NCBI GenBank assembly: GCA_000697335.1
Contig: JNEM01015654.1
Span: 1-19,483, forward strand
Source of the DNA: Conidiobolus incongruus B7586
Taxonomy: Eukaryota > Entomophthoromycota > Entomophthoromycetes > Entomophthorales > Conidiobolaceae
Direction of reading: 5' to 3'
DNA: 19,483 nt
In this document: one piece after another, positions 1-11,643 of the stretch
Numbering within the stretch: the first letter of the stretch is position 1
Layout: each line of letters begins with the position of its first letter
Translations under genes and position numbers: made by a program
The notes under the pieces: generated by a model
Databases searched by the model: none
Told to the model about the DNA's origin: nothing
Seen by the model: only the letters and a program-made list of their open reading frames with translations

Positions 1-610
1 TTAATTAATATTAATACTATTATATATATTTTAAATTAAATTAAATATTACTTATATTTTAAGAAAAAATACTTTTAATTAAAAAAATTCTATTATAAAG
101 TTAAATCAAAGTTTAAATATCATTATTAAAGTTAAATTAAAATTAATTAGAGTAAGGTTATTTAATTTAATAAAACAATGATATATCATAATGAATCTAA
201 AAAAAATAAATTTTTTAAAAAAAATCAAGAATTATTTTTTAACCTTTATATTATTATAATTTAAAAATAAAATGATAGGTTAATTATAATTTAAAATATA
301 TATTATTTTTAGATGTAAAATATCTTTATAAAGTTATTAAAGGAATTAATATCAAAATATATTAAAGTATTTTAAATAATAAATTATAAAAAACTATTTA
401 ATAATATAAATTAAATAGATTAAATATTAATTTTTAATAAAATAATGTATTTTATTATGCTATAAATTCTATTATTAAATAGCTTAAAAATAACAAAATA
501 ACTATTATAAAATTAACTTTTTAATTTTTCAATCTTAATTAAATATTTTTAAGATTAATTAAAAAAATTTATTAAAGTTTTCCCTTTAATAAAAAATTTA
601 AATCAACTTT
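1..610. other. AT-rich left flank, nothing recognisable
   Basis: This stretch is almost entirely A and T, with no long open frame, no CpG seen by eye and no sequence matching the LTRs or the mariner family elsewhere in the window. It may be older decayed repeat DNA, because its composition is like that of the neighbouring retrotransposon, but no family can be named. It ends at the 5-bp target duplication of the LTR array. Confidence 0.6.
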
Positions 611-615
611 AAAAA
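611..615. repeat. Left target-site duplication of LTR array
   Basis: AAAAA immediately before the TG of the leftmost LTR. It pairs with AAAAG at 11639-11643 directly after the CA of the rightmost LTR. Five base pairs is the usual duplication size for Ty3/Gypsy integrases. The match is low complexity, so it supports the boundaries but does not prove them. Confidence 0.6.
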
Positions 616-1014
616 TGTAAGTATAGTGGTAGTTAAACTAATATAGTATAGAGGAAAACTTAATATAAAAGTAGTGTGGTGTAGAATATAGTAATATAAT
701 ATAGCTGTAGTGTGCAAGTGTAAACAAAGTTTAATTAAGCTTTAAACTAGGATGAGTCACTAATATATTAAGATTTATATTAGGTAGTGTTAATATCCTA
801 TAATATCAATAAAATATAGTTTTAATTTTAGAAATAGTGTAAAAGTAAAAAATAGTAAGAATTGAGAAGAAAAAGAAAAACCTAATTTATTAGATAATTT
901 AATACTATTTATACAATTAATTTAATTATATAAGTATAAATTAATCATATAATTTATAGTTAATTGGATTATATAAAAGTGTATATAAGAATTTAAAGAA
1001 TTAGTCTTTTAATA
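616..1014 (-). repeat. LTR 1 (3' LTR of copy A)
   Basis: This LTR of about 399 bp is repeated at 5932-6328 and 11240-11638. On the plus strand it begins TGTAAGTATAG. Because the element reads on the minus strand, this is the 3' LTR of copy A. A purine-rich tract (GGGAG on the minus strand, about 1015-1021) lies just inside it and fits a polypurine tract. Confidence 0.9.
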
Positions 1015-1079
1015 CTCCCTTAGTAAATTTTTTAAAAGAGACACACTCTTTAATTTTTTACAAATAGGTATAATAAGCT

Positions 1080-1230
1080 AAAATATTCTTAATATTTTCT
1101 AGAGGTTCTTATATAGCTTTTTTAATAAGATAACCCATCTATTTTATATAAAAATAGAGCTTATTCCTAATAGATTTAGATTTAATTATGTAATCAACAT
1201 AGTATTTTTCTTCTCTATTTTAATTAATAA
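1080..1230 (-). pseudogene. Chromodomain remnant, copy A
   Basis: At the 3' end of pol, between the integrase remnant and the polypurine tract, the minus strand shows a chromodomain-like pattern: a YYVDYII start, a YIKWMGY core and an EPLENI end. In chromoviruses this domain is fused to the integrase C-terminus and binds histone marks, which directs integration into heterochromatin. The same segment recurs at about 6385-6545 in copy B. It belongs to a dead element. Confidence 0.8.
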
Positions 1231-1679
1231 TTAGATCTAGTTTTGGGGTTTTTAATTAATTAAGAAAAGTGTTAAAATCTTTAAAGTATGGTTTAATTTT
1301 AGATATGTGAAAGGTAGGGTTAATCCTCAAAGTTAAAGGTAATTCCAAGGTAATATTTTTAAAATTTGAATCAATAGATTAAATTTTATAGGGATTATAA
1401 TATAATAATAAGTATTTGGGATTTAAGCTAGATTTAAATAAAGTAGGTTTAAGGGCAGATTGTTCTAAGTATACAAACATACTAGTTTTATATTTAAAAG
1501 GGTTTCTAGATAACTTTAAGTATTGTTGTTTGATAATCCTTTAATTTTCTTCTAAGTTAAATTTAACAAAGGAATTAATATATTTGATATTGGATTAAAA
1601 TTCAACAATGTTTAAAAGTAAGCTGATTTAAAGTTTTAGAGTAATTATTAAGTTAGGATATTTATTATAATTGATAAAA

Positions 1680-2330
1680 TAAGGGTTAAAACCTGTTAAT
1701 CTATTAATAAAAGTATTGAATAAATATTAGAGTTGGTAGATATAAACATCTTAATTTAATTAATTAGTGTTAATATAAATTCTAATTATTTACTTTAAGG
1801 TTTTAATAGTTTTTTCAATAAGTTTATTGGTTTAATAATAATTAGTAGTAGATATAACTAGGTTAATTTTAAGGGAAAAGGATAGTAACTTCTAAAATCA
1901 AGAGTTGAATTGTGTGTTTTTATCAGATACAATAGTTTGTGGAATTTTATAATAGGTAAAGATATTAGAGAATAACAATTGTATAACATCTTTAACTGTA
2001 AAAGTTTTGAAATAAAGAATAAAATAAATATATTTGGAAAATGAATCAATTGTAATTAATAAATTATTATAACCATTTGTTGATTTAAGGATTTCTATAA
2101 AATCAAGTTAGATTTGTTGTTAAGTTTTATTAGGGACTTGTAGGGGAATAAGTTTATTATATTTTAGTTGAGTATTATATTTAGTTTTTTAGCATATATC
2201 ACAGGTATTAGTGTATTTCTAAACTAATTTAATTAGGGAAAGCTAGTAATACTTTATTTTAATTCTCTTAGTAGTTTTTAACTAGTTTTGATGTTCTTTA
2301 ATAAATAAATTATAGCATTCATTAAACATT
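1680..2330 (-). pseudogene. Integrase remnant, copy A
   Basis: The minus strand near 2180-2200 shows the second half of an HHCC zinc finger (TCDIC). It is followed by the LIPLQVPNK linker and the LDFIE and NLLITIDSFSKYIYFIP pattern typical of the Ty3/Gypsy integrase core. This domain would join element DNA to the target. It is a fossil in several broken pieces. Confidence 0.82.
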
Positions 2331-2749
2331 ATTTATTAGATTTTAAGAATATTAAGAATATATAAATAATTATTATAATATAATAGGTTATTAATAATTT
2401 TAAATTTTTTAACATATTTTAATTGGTTTTTTAATAGTTTAAAGAGTTTTTCTTTAACTAAAATAAAGAGATTATTATTTAACAGTGTTTCTTAAAGTAG
2501 TTTAATAAATTCTTTATTTCTTTTATTAATTATCATTAAGTTAATATTTGCTAGATTTTTATAATTAGAATAAAAGGGTAAGTATGTAAGATTTTTTAAC
2601 AAAGTATCTATAACATAGTTTTATTAACCTAAGAGATATTAAATAAAGAAAAGGTAAGCTTAGATAGTTTTAATCTATTTAACTTATTTTCTTAATAAAT
2701 ACTTTTGAGTATTTAAGTAGATAAGTAATTTATAATTTGTAAGTGTTAA

Positions 2750-3030
2750 AAAAAAATTGTAGGATAAGAAATGTAAGTGATTTTTGATTATTTCTACTAA
2801 AGTAAAGAGTTTTTATTTATAGACTAGGTATTTCAATTCAGCTGGTTTTATTTTTCTTAACTAGAATGTTATTGGTTTTAAAGTAACATTTATAAAGTTA
2901 AACTCAACTTATTCTCCCCTATTTATTATTTTATCTTATAGTTATAGGGTAAAATATAAATTAAATTTAAACTAGGTTAATTATCTATTAATTGTATAAA
3001 AATTAAAGTTAATAAAAATAATAGTAGGTA
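2750..3030 (-). pseudogene. RNase H remnant, copy A
   Basis: The minus strand shows the pattern following reverse transcriptase in Ty3/Gypsy elements, with KPAELKY and LVEIIKNHLHFL corresponding to the conserved segment before and around the RNase H middle motifs. The domain degrades the RNA strand during reverse transcription. It is a fossil. Confidence 0.7.
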
Positions 3031-3149
3031 GTTTTAGATTTAAGATAAATAAAGCAAAAACATTGGTAATATAGAAAATTAAAGTATTTATGTAGAAAAT
3101 ATATAGTAGGGTTTATTTAAAAAAAGAGTTTTTCTTTAAGAGATTAGTA

Positions 3150-3900
3150 AGAAAAGTAGTAAGTTCAACAAAAAAATCAATGAAATCTTTAAAGTAATTT
3201 AATAATCTAAGTATAAACATAAGTTGATCTTTGTTTATAAGTATAGTAAAAGCTTTAACACCATTAAGTTTAGTTAGATTAATATTAATTCTTTAAGAGG
3301 AAACAATATAACTATAGAAAAAGATAGAAGAGGTGTTAAAGATACATTTTAATAATTTTAAAGGTAATTTATATTCTTGAACAATTTGTAAAATTTAATT
3401 AATATGTTAAATACATTCTTCTTTAGTTTTTAAATGGATTAAGATATTATTAAAGTAGGTGATAATAAAGTTATTAAAAACAAGGTTAAAAAGGGAATTG
3501 ATAAATTAAATAAAAGTTACAAGGGTATTACACAATCTAAAGTTTATAACAGTAAATTTATAGTAGTTTAAAAGAGTGTTAAAAGTAGTTAAAAGGATAA
3601 TATTTTCTTCAACTTTAATGTTGTAATATTTATTCTTAACATCTAATTTAATAAATATAGTTGATTTAAGTAGTTTATCCTTAATATTATATAAGTTTAG
3701 TAATAAAGTTTTATCTTTAATAGTTTTAGAGTTTAAAATATAATTATTAATATATAATCTTTAATTACCATTAACCTTTTGTATAAAGAAGATTAAAAAT
3801 TCCTATAGTAAAAAAAAAGGTCTAATATACCTATTTTCAAGTAGTTTTTGGATTTCTTCTTTTAAAGTTTAGTATTATTCAAGAAATAAATAGTAAGTAA
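3150..3900 (-). pseudogene. Reverse transcriptase remnant, copy A
   Basis: Order and spacing on the minus strand fit a Ty3/Gypsy reverse transcriptase: the finger region with the conserved lysine-rich strand near 3780-3850, the palm region near 3650-3720, and the active-site neighbourhood near 3450-3475 followed by an ILI stretch. The domain is broken in several places. The matching region in copy B is about 8450-9210. Confidence 0.8.
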
Positions 3901-4479
3901 GTTTTAAGTATAGTTGTATACCAAAGATTAATTTAATTTTGTGTTTAATATTATATTTAGGTGGTAATTTATTTACAGGTTTAAAAATATTAACAAATTA
4001 ACTTACTATATTATATAGGAAATGGTTATTAGATATAACCTTATTAAAATCAACAAATGAAATGCTAATAAATGAATAATTAACAAATATATATCTTTAT
4101 AAATTATTTAAGTTTTTGATTAACTTTTTAAATTGATTTTTACTTATAATAATAAAATTATTTGCTACAATTATAGAGTTAGTGTTAGGTAAAGTATTTA
4201 ATAGTTTTATAGTAGGGTAATATAGATTTTTTAAAATTAATTCTACTAATTTTTTTTAAAAAGTGAAAAAAATAGATTTGTAACCTTTTAGGGTAATATT
4301 CATAAATATAAAACTGTGATATTTAAACTAATTTTAACCTAGTATAAAATTATAACTAATGTTACCAACTAGGAATTTAATATATTAGGAGTAGTTAAGG
4401 GGTAATGATAGGTATCTAGATATAGTACCAGATGTTTATTTTATTAAGTTATTAGTATATTTAATTATTAAGTTTCTTT

Positions 4480-4620
4480 TTTAAGTAGGTAAAGATAGTT
4501 TTAAAATAATAAAAGAAGAGATAATATAATTAAAACAACTAAAGTTAATTAAAACACTAACAAGTATATCTATAAAAGAACTAGTTAATATAAACAATAA
4601 AGTGATAGTTAAAGGTAAAA
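4480..4620 (-). pseudogene. Aspartic protease remnant, copy A
   Basis: Between the gag knuckle and reverse transcriptase, the minus strand has a hydrophobic FIDILVSVLINF-type stretch at the position and with the pattern of a retroelement aspartic protease. The assignment rests on order as much as on residues. It is a fossil. Confidence 0.55.
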
Positions 4621-4869
4621 AATCATAAGATAAATTAGTTACTAGAATATTTTTAGTTTCTAATAGTTTAATCAGTTAGATTTCTCTAGTATAAATAGTT
4701 TAATTTGTGGAATTAGTAGTCTATTAGAATTTTTGTAAATTAGATTAAAATTTACTAACTAATTATAAAAGGGGTAATTCTAAAGTTATATTAATATTAT
4801 TCAAGTTTAATTTATAGTTGGTAAGTTAAGATTATTGAGAATTAAACAGATATTGCTTCTTTAAAAGGT

Positions 4870-4940
4870 ATTTGTTAGCTTTATAATTAACTTAAGTTTT
4901 TCAACAATAATAATAATTTTTATTTACTCTTAAATAAACT
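4870..4940 (-). pseudogene. Gag zinc-knuckle remnant, copy A
   Basis: The minus strand resembles a single CCHC nucleocapsid knuckle lying between gag and protease. It is clearer in copy B at about 10180-10245. Such knuckles bind genomic RNA. It is a fossil and the assignment is by pattern and position. Confidence 0.5.
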
Positions 4941-5931
4941 TTAACTTCTTTACTAAAAGTTTACTCATCAAGCTTTAAAACAGAAACATTTATTATTTAA
5001 GATTTAAGTAGGTTAAAATAAAGTTTAAAAGATTAATTTTTAAGGTGGGAAAATTTAGTTATAAAGTAAAAGATATCATTAATTATAATTGCTATATCAC
5101 AAATGTTAGAAAAAAACATATTATCAAAGTGTTCCCTACTAACTAATTAAAGCTTTACTTGAAGGTTAAGGTATTATAATAGTTTGTGGATTTGTTTTTC
5201 TTTAGTGATATTTAGTATATTTAAATATATCTCATTAAATTTCTCAATTAATTATCTTGTAGAAGTTTTTTATTTAAGCTAAGAAAGTTTTTCTCTTGTT
5301 AATCAAACTTAATCTTTTAAGTAATACCTTTCTTTAAGGGTTTTTTCTAATTGTTTAAAAGTTTATATCTTTATAGTAAGTTATCCTCTTGAAGATTCTT
5401 TAAGATTAAGCTTGTAATAAGTTAACTACTAAATATAAACAAATTTTTCTAAAAAAGAAATGGTTAATTTAAGGATATTTTTTAAATCTTCATTAAGAAT
5501 TAAATCAAGGTAATTTTTTATGTTTTTAAAGTAGTTTTCAAGCTTATAAAGGTTTTTTAAGCTATTATAAATAGTTAATTTATTTTTAAAAATACTAAAG
5601 AGGTAGTTTAATGCATTAACTATAATAAAATAGCTAGTTTATTAGATTTAAGCTTTTTGAAACATGTTTTTTTTAATCAAAAGTTGTCTAATATAAGTTT
5701 CTTAGAAGGTAATAAGCTTTTAAAAACTAAAGTCTTAGATTCATTTAATAATTAAACTATTATCATTATTAAAATAATATAAGGGTATCTTTTTTTTAGT
5801 GGTATTATAGTATATAGTATTAAATTTAAATAAAATAAATTATAGATAAAATTTAAAATAATAATAATTAAGTTTAATATAGATAGTTATTAATATCTAA
5901 TAGGTTTTTAATAGTTTTATTGTTGTTATTA

Positions 5932-6328
5932 TATAAATATAGTGGTAGTTAAACTAATATAGTATAGAGGAAAACTTAATATAAAAGTAGTGTGGTGTAA
6001 AATGTAGTAATATAATGTAGCTATAGTGTGTAAGTGTAAACAAAGTTTAATTAAGCTTTAAATTAAGATGAGTTATTAATATATTAAGATTTATATTAGA
6101 TAGTGTTAATATCCTATAATATTAATAAAATATAGTTTAAATTTTAGAAATAATGTAAAAGTAGAAAATAGTAAGAATTGAGAAGAAAAAAAAACCTAGT
6201 TTATTAGATAATTTAATACTATTTATACAATTAATTTAATTATATAAGTATAAATTAATTATATAATTTATAGTTAATTAAATTATATAAAAATGTATAT
6301 AAGAATTTAAAAAACTAATCTTTTAATA
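5932..6328 (-). repeat. LTR 2 (shared middle LTR)
   Basis: Middle LTR of about 397 bp. It serves as the 5' LTR of copy A and the 3' LTR of copy B. It aligns with LTR 1 and LTR 3 over its whole length, with mostly transition differences. A purine-rich tract (minus strand GGGGAG, about 6329-6335) lies at its right edge, as at LTR 1. No target duplication separates the two copies here, so they share this LTR and do not represent two separate insertions side by side. Confidence 0.9.
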
Positions 6329-9300
6329 CTCCCCTAATAAATTTCTTAAAAGAGACACACTCCTTAATTTTTTACAAATAGGTATAATAAGTTAAAGTAT
6401 TTTTAATATTTTCTAGAGGTTCTTATATAACTTCTTTAATAAAATAACCTATTTATTTTATATAGAAATAAAGCTTATTCTTAATAGATTTAAATTTAAT
6501 TATATAATCAACATAGTATTTTTCTTCTCTATTTTAATAATTAAATCTAATTTTATAGTTTTTAATTAATTAAAAAAAGTGTTAAAATTTTTAAAGTATA
6601 GTTTATTTTAGATATGTAAAAGGTAGAGTTAATCTTCAAAGTTAGAGGTAATTCTAAGGTAATATTTTCAAAATTTAAATCAATAGATTAAATTTTATAG
6701 GGACTATAATATAATAGTAAGTATTTGGGATTTAAGCTAGATTTAAGTAAGGTAGGTTTAAGGGTAGATTATTCTAAGTATACAAACATACTAGTTTTAT
6801 ATTTAAAAGGGTTTCTAGATAATTTTAAGTATTATTATTCTATGATCTTTTAATTTTCTTCTAAGTTAAATTTAACAAGGGAATTAATATATTTGATATT
6901 AGATTAAAATTCAACAATGTTTAAAGGTAAGTTGATTTAAAGTTTTAAAATAATTATTAAGTTAGGATATTTACTATAATTAATGAAATAAAGGTTAAAA
7001 CTTATTAATTTATTAATAAAGGTGTTGAATAAATATTAGAGTTAGTAGATATAAGTATCTTAGTTTAACTAATTAGTGTTAATATAGGTTTTAATTATTT
7101 GCTTTAAAGTTTTAATAGTTTTTTCAACAAGTTTATTAGTTTGTTAATAATTAGTAGTAGATATAGCTAGGTTAATTTTAAAGGAAAAAGATAGTAACTT
7201 TTAAAATTAAGAGTTGAATTATACATCTCTGTTAAATATAATAGTTTATAGAATTTTATAGTAGGTAAAGATATTAGAGAATAACAATTGTGTAATATCT
7301 TTAGCTGTAGAAGTTTTAAAACAAGGAATAAAATAAACATATTTAAAAAATAAATCAATTATAATTAGTAAGTTATTATAACCATTTGTTGATTTAGGAA
7401 TTTCTATAAAATCAAGTTAGATTTGTTGTTAAGTTTTATTAGGGACTTGTAGGGGAATAAGTTTATTATATTTTAGTTGAGTATTATATTTAGTTTTTTA
7501 GCATATATCACAGGTATTAGTGTATTTCTAAACTAATTTAATTAGGGAAAGCTAGTAATACTTTATTTTAATTCTCTTAGTAGTTTTTAACTAATTTTGA
7601 TGTTCTCTAACAGGTAAGTTATAACATTCATTAAATATTGTTTGTTAAATCTTAGGAATGTTAGGAATATATAAACAATTATTATAGTACAGTAAGTTAT
7701 TGATAATTTTAAATCTTTTAACATATTTTAGTTAGTTTTCTAATAGTTTAAAGAGCTCTTCTTTAACTAAAATAAAGCAATTATTATTTAATAGTGTTTC
7801 TTAAAGTAGTTTAATAAATTTTTTATTTCCTTCATTTATAATTATTAAGTTAATATTTGCTGGATTTTTATAATTAGAATAAAAGGGTAAATATGTAAGA
7901 TTTTTTAATAAAATATCTACAACATAGTTTTATTAACTTAAAAGATATTAAATAAAGAAAAGGTAAGCTTAGATAATTTTAATCTATTTAATTTATCTTC
8001 TTAATAAATACTTCTGAATATTTAAGTAGATAAGTGATTTGTAATTTATAAATATTAAGAAAAAGTTGTAGGATAAGAAATGTAAGTGATTTTTAATTAT
8101 TTCTAATAAAGTAAAGAGTTTTTATTTATAAACTAGGTGTTTCAATTCAGCTAGTTTTATTTTTTTTAACTAAATGTTATTGGTTTTAAGGTAACATTTG
8201 TAAAGTTAAACTCAACTTATTCTCTCTTATTTATTATTTTATTTTATAGTTATAAGGTAAAATATAAATTAAATTCAAACTAAGTTAATTATCTACTAAT
8301 TATAAAAAAACTAGAGTTAGTAAAAATAATAGTAGGTAGTTTTAGATTAAAGATAGATAAAGTAAAAATATTAGTAATATAGAAAATTAAAGCATTTATA
8401 CAAAAAGTGTATAGTAGGGTTTATTTAAAAAGAGAGTTTTTCTTTATGAGATTAGTAAAAGGAGCAACAAGTTTAATAAAAGAATCAATGAAATCTTTAA
8501 AGTAATTTAATAATTTAAGTATAAACATAAGTTGATTTTTGTTTATAAGTATAGTAAAAGCTTTAACACCATTAAGTTTAGTTAGATCAATATTAATTTT
8601 TTAAAAGGAAACAATATAACTATAAAAAAAGATAAAAAAAGTGTTAAAGATATATTTTAATAATTTTAAAAGTAATTTATGTTTTTGAATAATTTGTAAG
8701 ATTTAATTAACATGTTAAATATATTCTTCTTTAGTTTTTAAATAGATTAAGATATTATCAAGGTAAGTGATAACAAAGTTATTAAAAACAAGGTTAAAAA
8801 GGGAATTGATAAATTAAGTAAAAGTTGTAAAGGTATTATACAATCTAAAGTTTATAATAGTAAATTTATAGTAGCTTAAAAGAGTATTGAAAATAATTAA
8901 AGGGATAGAATTTTCTTCAACTTTAATGTTGTAATATTTATTCCTAACATCTAATTTAGTAAATATAGTTGATTTAAGTAGTTTATCCTTAACATTATAT
9001 AAGTTTAGTAATAAAGTTTTATCCTTATTAGTTTTAAAGTTTAAAACATAATTATCAATATATAATCTTTAACTACCATCAGCCTTTTATATAAAGAAGA
9101 TTAAAAATTTTTATAGTAAGGAAGAAAATCTAATATACCTATTTTTAAATAGTTTTTAGATTTTTTCTTTTAAAATTTAGTATTATTTAAAAAATAAATG
9201 GTAAGTAAGTTTTAAGTATAGTTGTATACTAGGGATTATTTTAATTTTGTGTTTAATATTATATTTAGGTGGTAATTTATTCACAAGTTTAAAAACATTA

Positions 9301-11239
9301 GCAAATTAACTTATTATATTATATAAAAAGTAGTTATTAGATATAACCTTATTTAAATCAACAGATAAAGTGTTAATAGATGAATAATAAATAGATATAT
9401 ATCTTTATAAATTATTTAAGTTTTTGATTAGCTTTTTACATTAATTTTCACTTATAATAATAAAATTATTTGCTACAATTATAGAGTTAGTGTTAGGTAA
9501 AATATTTAATAATTTTATAGTAAGGTAATATAGATTTTTTAAGATTAATTCTATTAATTTTTTTTGGAAAGTGAAAATAATAAATTTGTAGCTTTTTAGG
9601 GTAATATTCATAGATATAAAACTGTGATATTTAAACTAATTTTAACTTAGTATAAAATTATAACTAATGTTACCAACTAGGAATTTAATATATTAAGAGT
9701 AGTTAAGGGGTAATGATAAGTATCTAGATATAATACCAGATGTTTATTCTATTAAGTTATTAGTATATTTAATTATTAAGTTTCTTTTTTAGGTAGGTAA
9801 AGATAGTTTTAAAACAATAAAAAAAGAGATAATATAACTAAAACAACTAAAGTTAATTAAAACATTAACAAGTATATCTATAAAAAAATTAGTTAATACA
9901 AACAATAGAGTGATAATTAAAGGTAAAGAATTATAAGGTAGATTAGTTATTAAAATATTTCTAGTTTCTAATAGTTTAATCAGTTAGATTTCTCTAGTAT
10001 AAATAGTTTAATTTGTAGAATCAGTAGTTTATTAAAACTTTTGTGGATTAGATTAGAATTTGCTAACTAATTGTGAAAAAAGTGATTTTAAGGTTATATT
10101 AATATTATTCAGGTTTGATTTATGGTTGGTAAGTTAATATTATTGAGAATTAAATAGATATTGCTTCTTTAAAGGGTATTTATTAACTTTATAGTTAACT
10201 TAAATTTTTCAACAATAATAATAACCTTTGTTTATTCTCAAGTAGACTTTAGTTTCTTCACTAAAAGTTTTCTTATAAAGCTTTAAAGCAAAAACATTTA
10301 TCATTTGAAATTTAAGTGGGTGAAAGTAAAGTTTAAAAGATTAATTTTTAAGGTGGGAAAATTTAGTTATAAAGTAAAAGATATCATCAATTATAATTAT
10401 TACATCACAAATATTAAAAAAAACATATTATTAAAGTGTTTTTTACTAACTAACTAAAGCTTTATTTGAATGTTAAGGTATTATAATAGTTTGTGTATTT
10501 ATTCTTCCTCAGTGATATTTAATATGTTTAAGCATATCTTATTAAATTTCTCAATTAATTATCTTGTAAAAATTTTTTATTTAAGTTAAGAAAGCTTTTC
10601 TCTTGTTAATTAAACTTAATCTTTTGGGTAATACCTCTCTTTAAAGGTTTTTTCCAATTGTTTAAAAGTTTATATCTTTATAGTAAGTTATTCTCCTAAA
10701 GATTTTTTAGGATTAAGCTTGTAATAAGTTAACTACTAAATATAAATAGATTTTTCTAAAAAAAAAGTGGCTAATTTAAAGATATTCTCTAGATCTTCAT
10801 TAAGAATCAAATTAAAGTAATTCTTTATGTTTTTAAGGTAGTTTTCAAGCTTGTAAAGGTTTTTTAAACTATCTTAAGTAGTTAGTTTGTTTTTAAAGAT
10901 ATTAAAGAGGTAGTTTAATGTATTAACTATAGTGAAGTAGCTAGTTTGTTAGATTTAAACTCTTTGAGACATGTTTTTTTCAATCAAAAGTTGTTTAATA
11001 TAAGCTTTTTAGAGGGTAGTAAGCTTTTAGAGACTAAAATCTTAAATTCACTTAGTAATTAAGCTGTTATCATCATTAAAATAATATAAGGGTATCTTCT
11101 TTTTTGGTAATATTATAGTATATAGTGTTAAATTTAAATAAAATAAATTATAGATAAGATTTAAAATAGTAATAATTAGGTTTAATATAGATAGTTATTA
11201 ATATCTAGTAGGTTTTTAACAGTTTTGTTGCTGTTATTA
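6329..11239 (-). mobile_element. Copy B internal region (gag-pol fossil)
   Basis: Second internal copy, collinear with copy A. Remnants lie at: gag about 10250-11080, knuckle about 10180-10245, protease about 9790-9930, reverse transcriptase about 8450-9210, RNase H about 8050-8330, integrase about 6990-7640 and chromodomain about 6385-6545. It is broken at many points. Its differences from copy A are mostly C/T and G/A, so the two copies decayed at least partly independently. A minus-strand open stretch at 7167-7358 is an out-of-frame shadow in the integrase. The primer-binding site should lie near 11215-11239, but it is too decayed to match to a tRNA. Confidence 0.88.
10180..10245 (-). pseudogene. 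Gag zinc-knuckle remnant, copy B
   Basis: The minus strand shows a YYYC-spaced knuckle followed by NYKVNKYPLK-like residues, matching the CX2CX4HX4C pattern of a retroelement nucleocapsid in position and spacing. It is a fossil. Confidence 0.55.
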
Positions 11240-11638
11240 TATAAGTATAATGGTAGTTAAACTAATATAGTATAGAGGAAAACTTAAAATGAAAGTAGTA
11301 TGGTGTAGAATGTAATAATATAACATAGCTATAGTGTGCAAGTGTAAACAAAGTTTAATTAAGCTTCAAACTAGGATGAGTCACTGATATATTAAGATTT
11401 ATATTAGGTAGTGCTAATATCCTACAATATTAATAAAATATAGTCTCAATTTTAGAAATAGTATAAAAATAAAAAATAGTAAGAATTGAGAAGAAAAAGA
11501 GGAACCTAGTTTATTAGATAATTTAATACTATTTATACAATTAATTTAATTATATAAGTATAAATTAATTATATAATTTATAGTTAATTAGATTATATGA
11601 AAGTGTATATAAGAATTTAGAGAACTAATCTCTTAACA
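11240..11638 (-). repeat. LTR 3 (5' LTR of copy B)
   Basis: Rightmost LTR of about 399 bp, ending TTAACA on the plus strand and followed directly by AAAAG, the partner of the left target duplication. It retains slightly more C and G than the other two LTRs (for example around 11370-11470). Confidence 0.9.
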
Positions 11639-11643
11639 AAAAG
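11639..11643. repeat. Right target-site duplication of LTR array
   Basis: AAAAG directly after the terminal CA of LTR 3. It matches AAAAA at 611-615 apart from one transition. It supports a single integration event for the whole array. Confidence 0.6.

Larger units (their letters stand above)
1015..5931 (-). mobile_element. Copy A internal region (gag-pol fossil)
   Basis: Internal part of the left chromovirus copy, read from high to low coordinates. Recognisable remnants are gag (about 4950-5750), zinc knuckle (about 4870-4940), protease (about 4480-4620), reverse transcriptase (about 3150-3900, active-site neighbourhood near 3455), RNase H (about 2750-3030), integrase (about 1680-2330, with the zinc-binding part near 2150-2330) and chromodomain (about 1080-1230). 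The copy is broken at many points and cannot encode a working polyprotein. A minus-strand open stretch at 1858-2049 is an out-of-frame shadow inside the integrase region. Confidence 0.88.
611..11643 (-). mobile_element. Tandem Ty3/Gypsy chromovirus fossil (LTR-int-LTR-int-LTR)
   Basis: Two internal regions of about 4.9 kb alternate with three LTRs of about 0.4 kb, and the two halves align end to end with an offset of about 5.31 kb. The coding sense is the minus strand. The outermost LTR ends read TG (616-617) and CA (11637-11638) on the plus strand. They are flanked by 5-bp target duplications, AAAAA at 611-615 and AAAAG at 11639-11643, so the array behaves as one insertion. Domain order on the minus strand is gag with a zinc knuckle, protease, reverse transcriptase, RNase H, integrase, chromodomain, which is the Metaviridae chromovirus layout. 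Both copies are fossils with many breaks each. Differences between the copies are mostly transitions, and the LTRs differ by roughly 5-10% by eye. Age cannot be read from a normal clock because the decay looks RIP-like or methylation driven. Confidence 0.92.

Noticed and set aside
1858-2049. 63-codon minus-strand open stretch
   Set aside because: It lies out of frame within the integrase remnant of copy A; its counterpart at 7167-7358 behaves the same way in copy B. It is not a separate gene.
611-11643. Two independent LTR insertions side by side
   Set aside because: There are only three LTRs and a single pair of outer target duplications; the middle LTR is shared.
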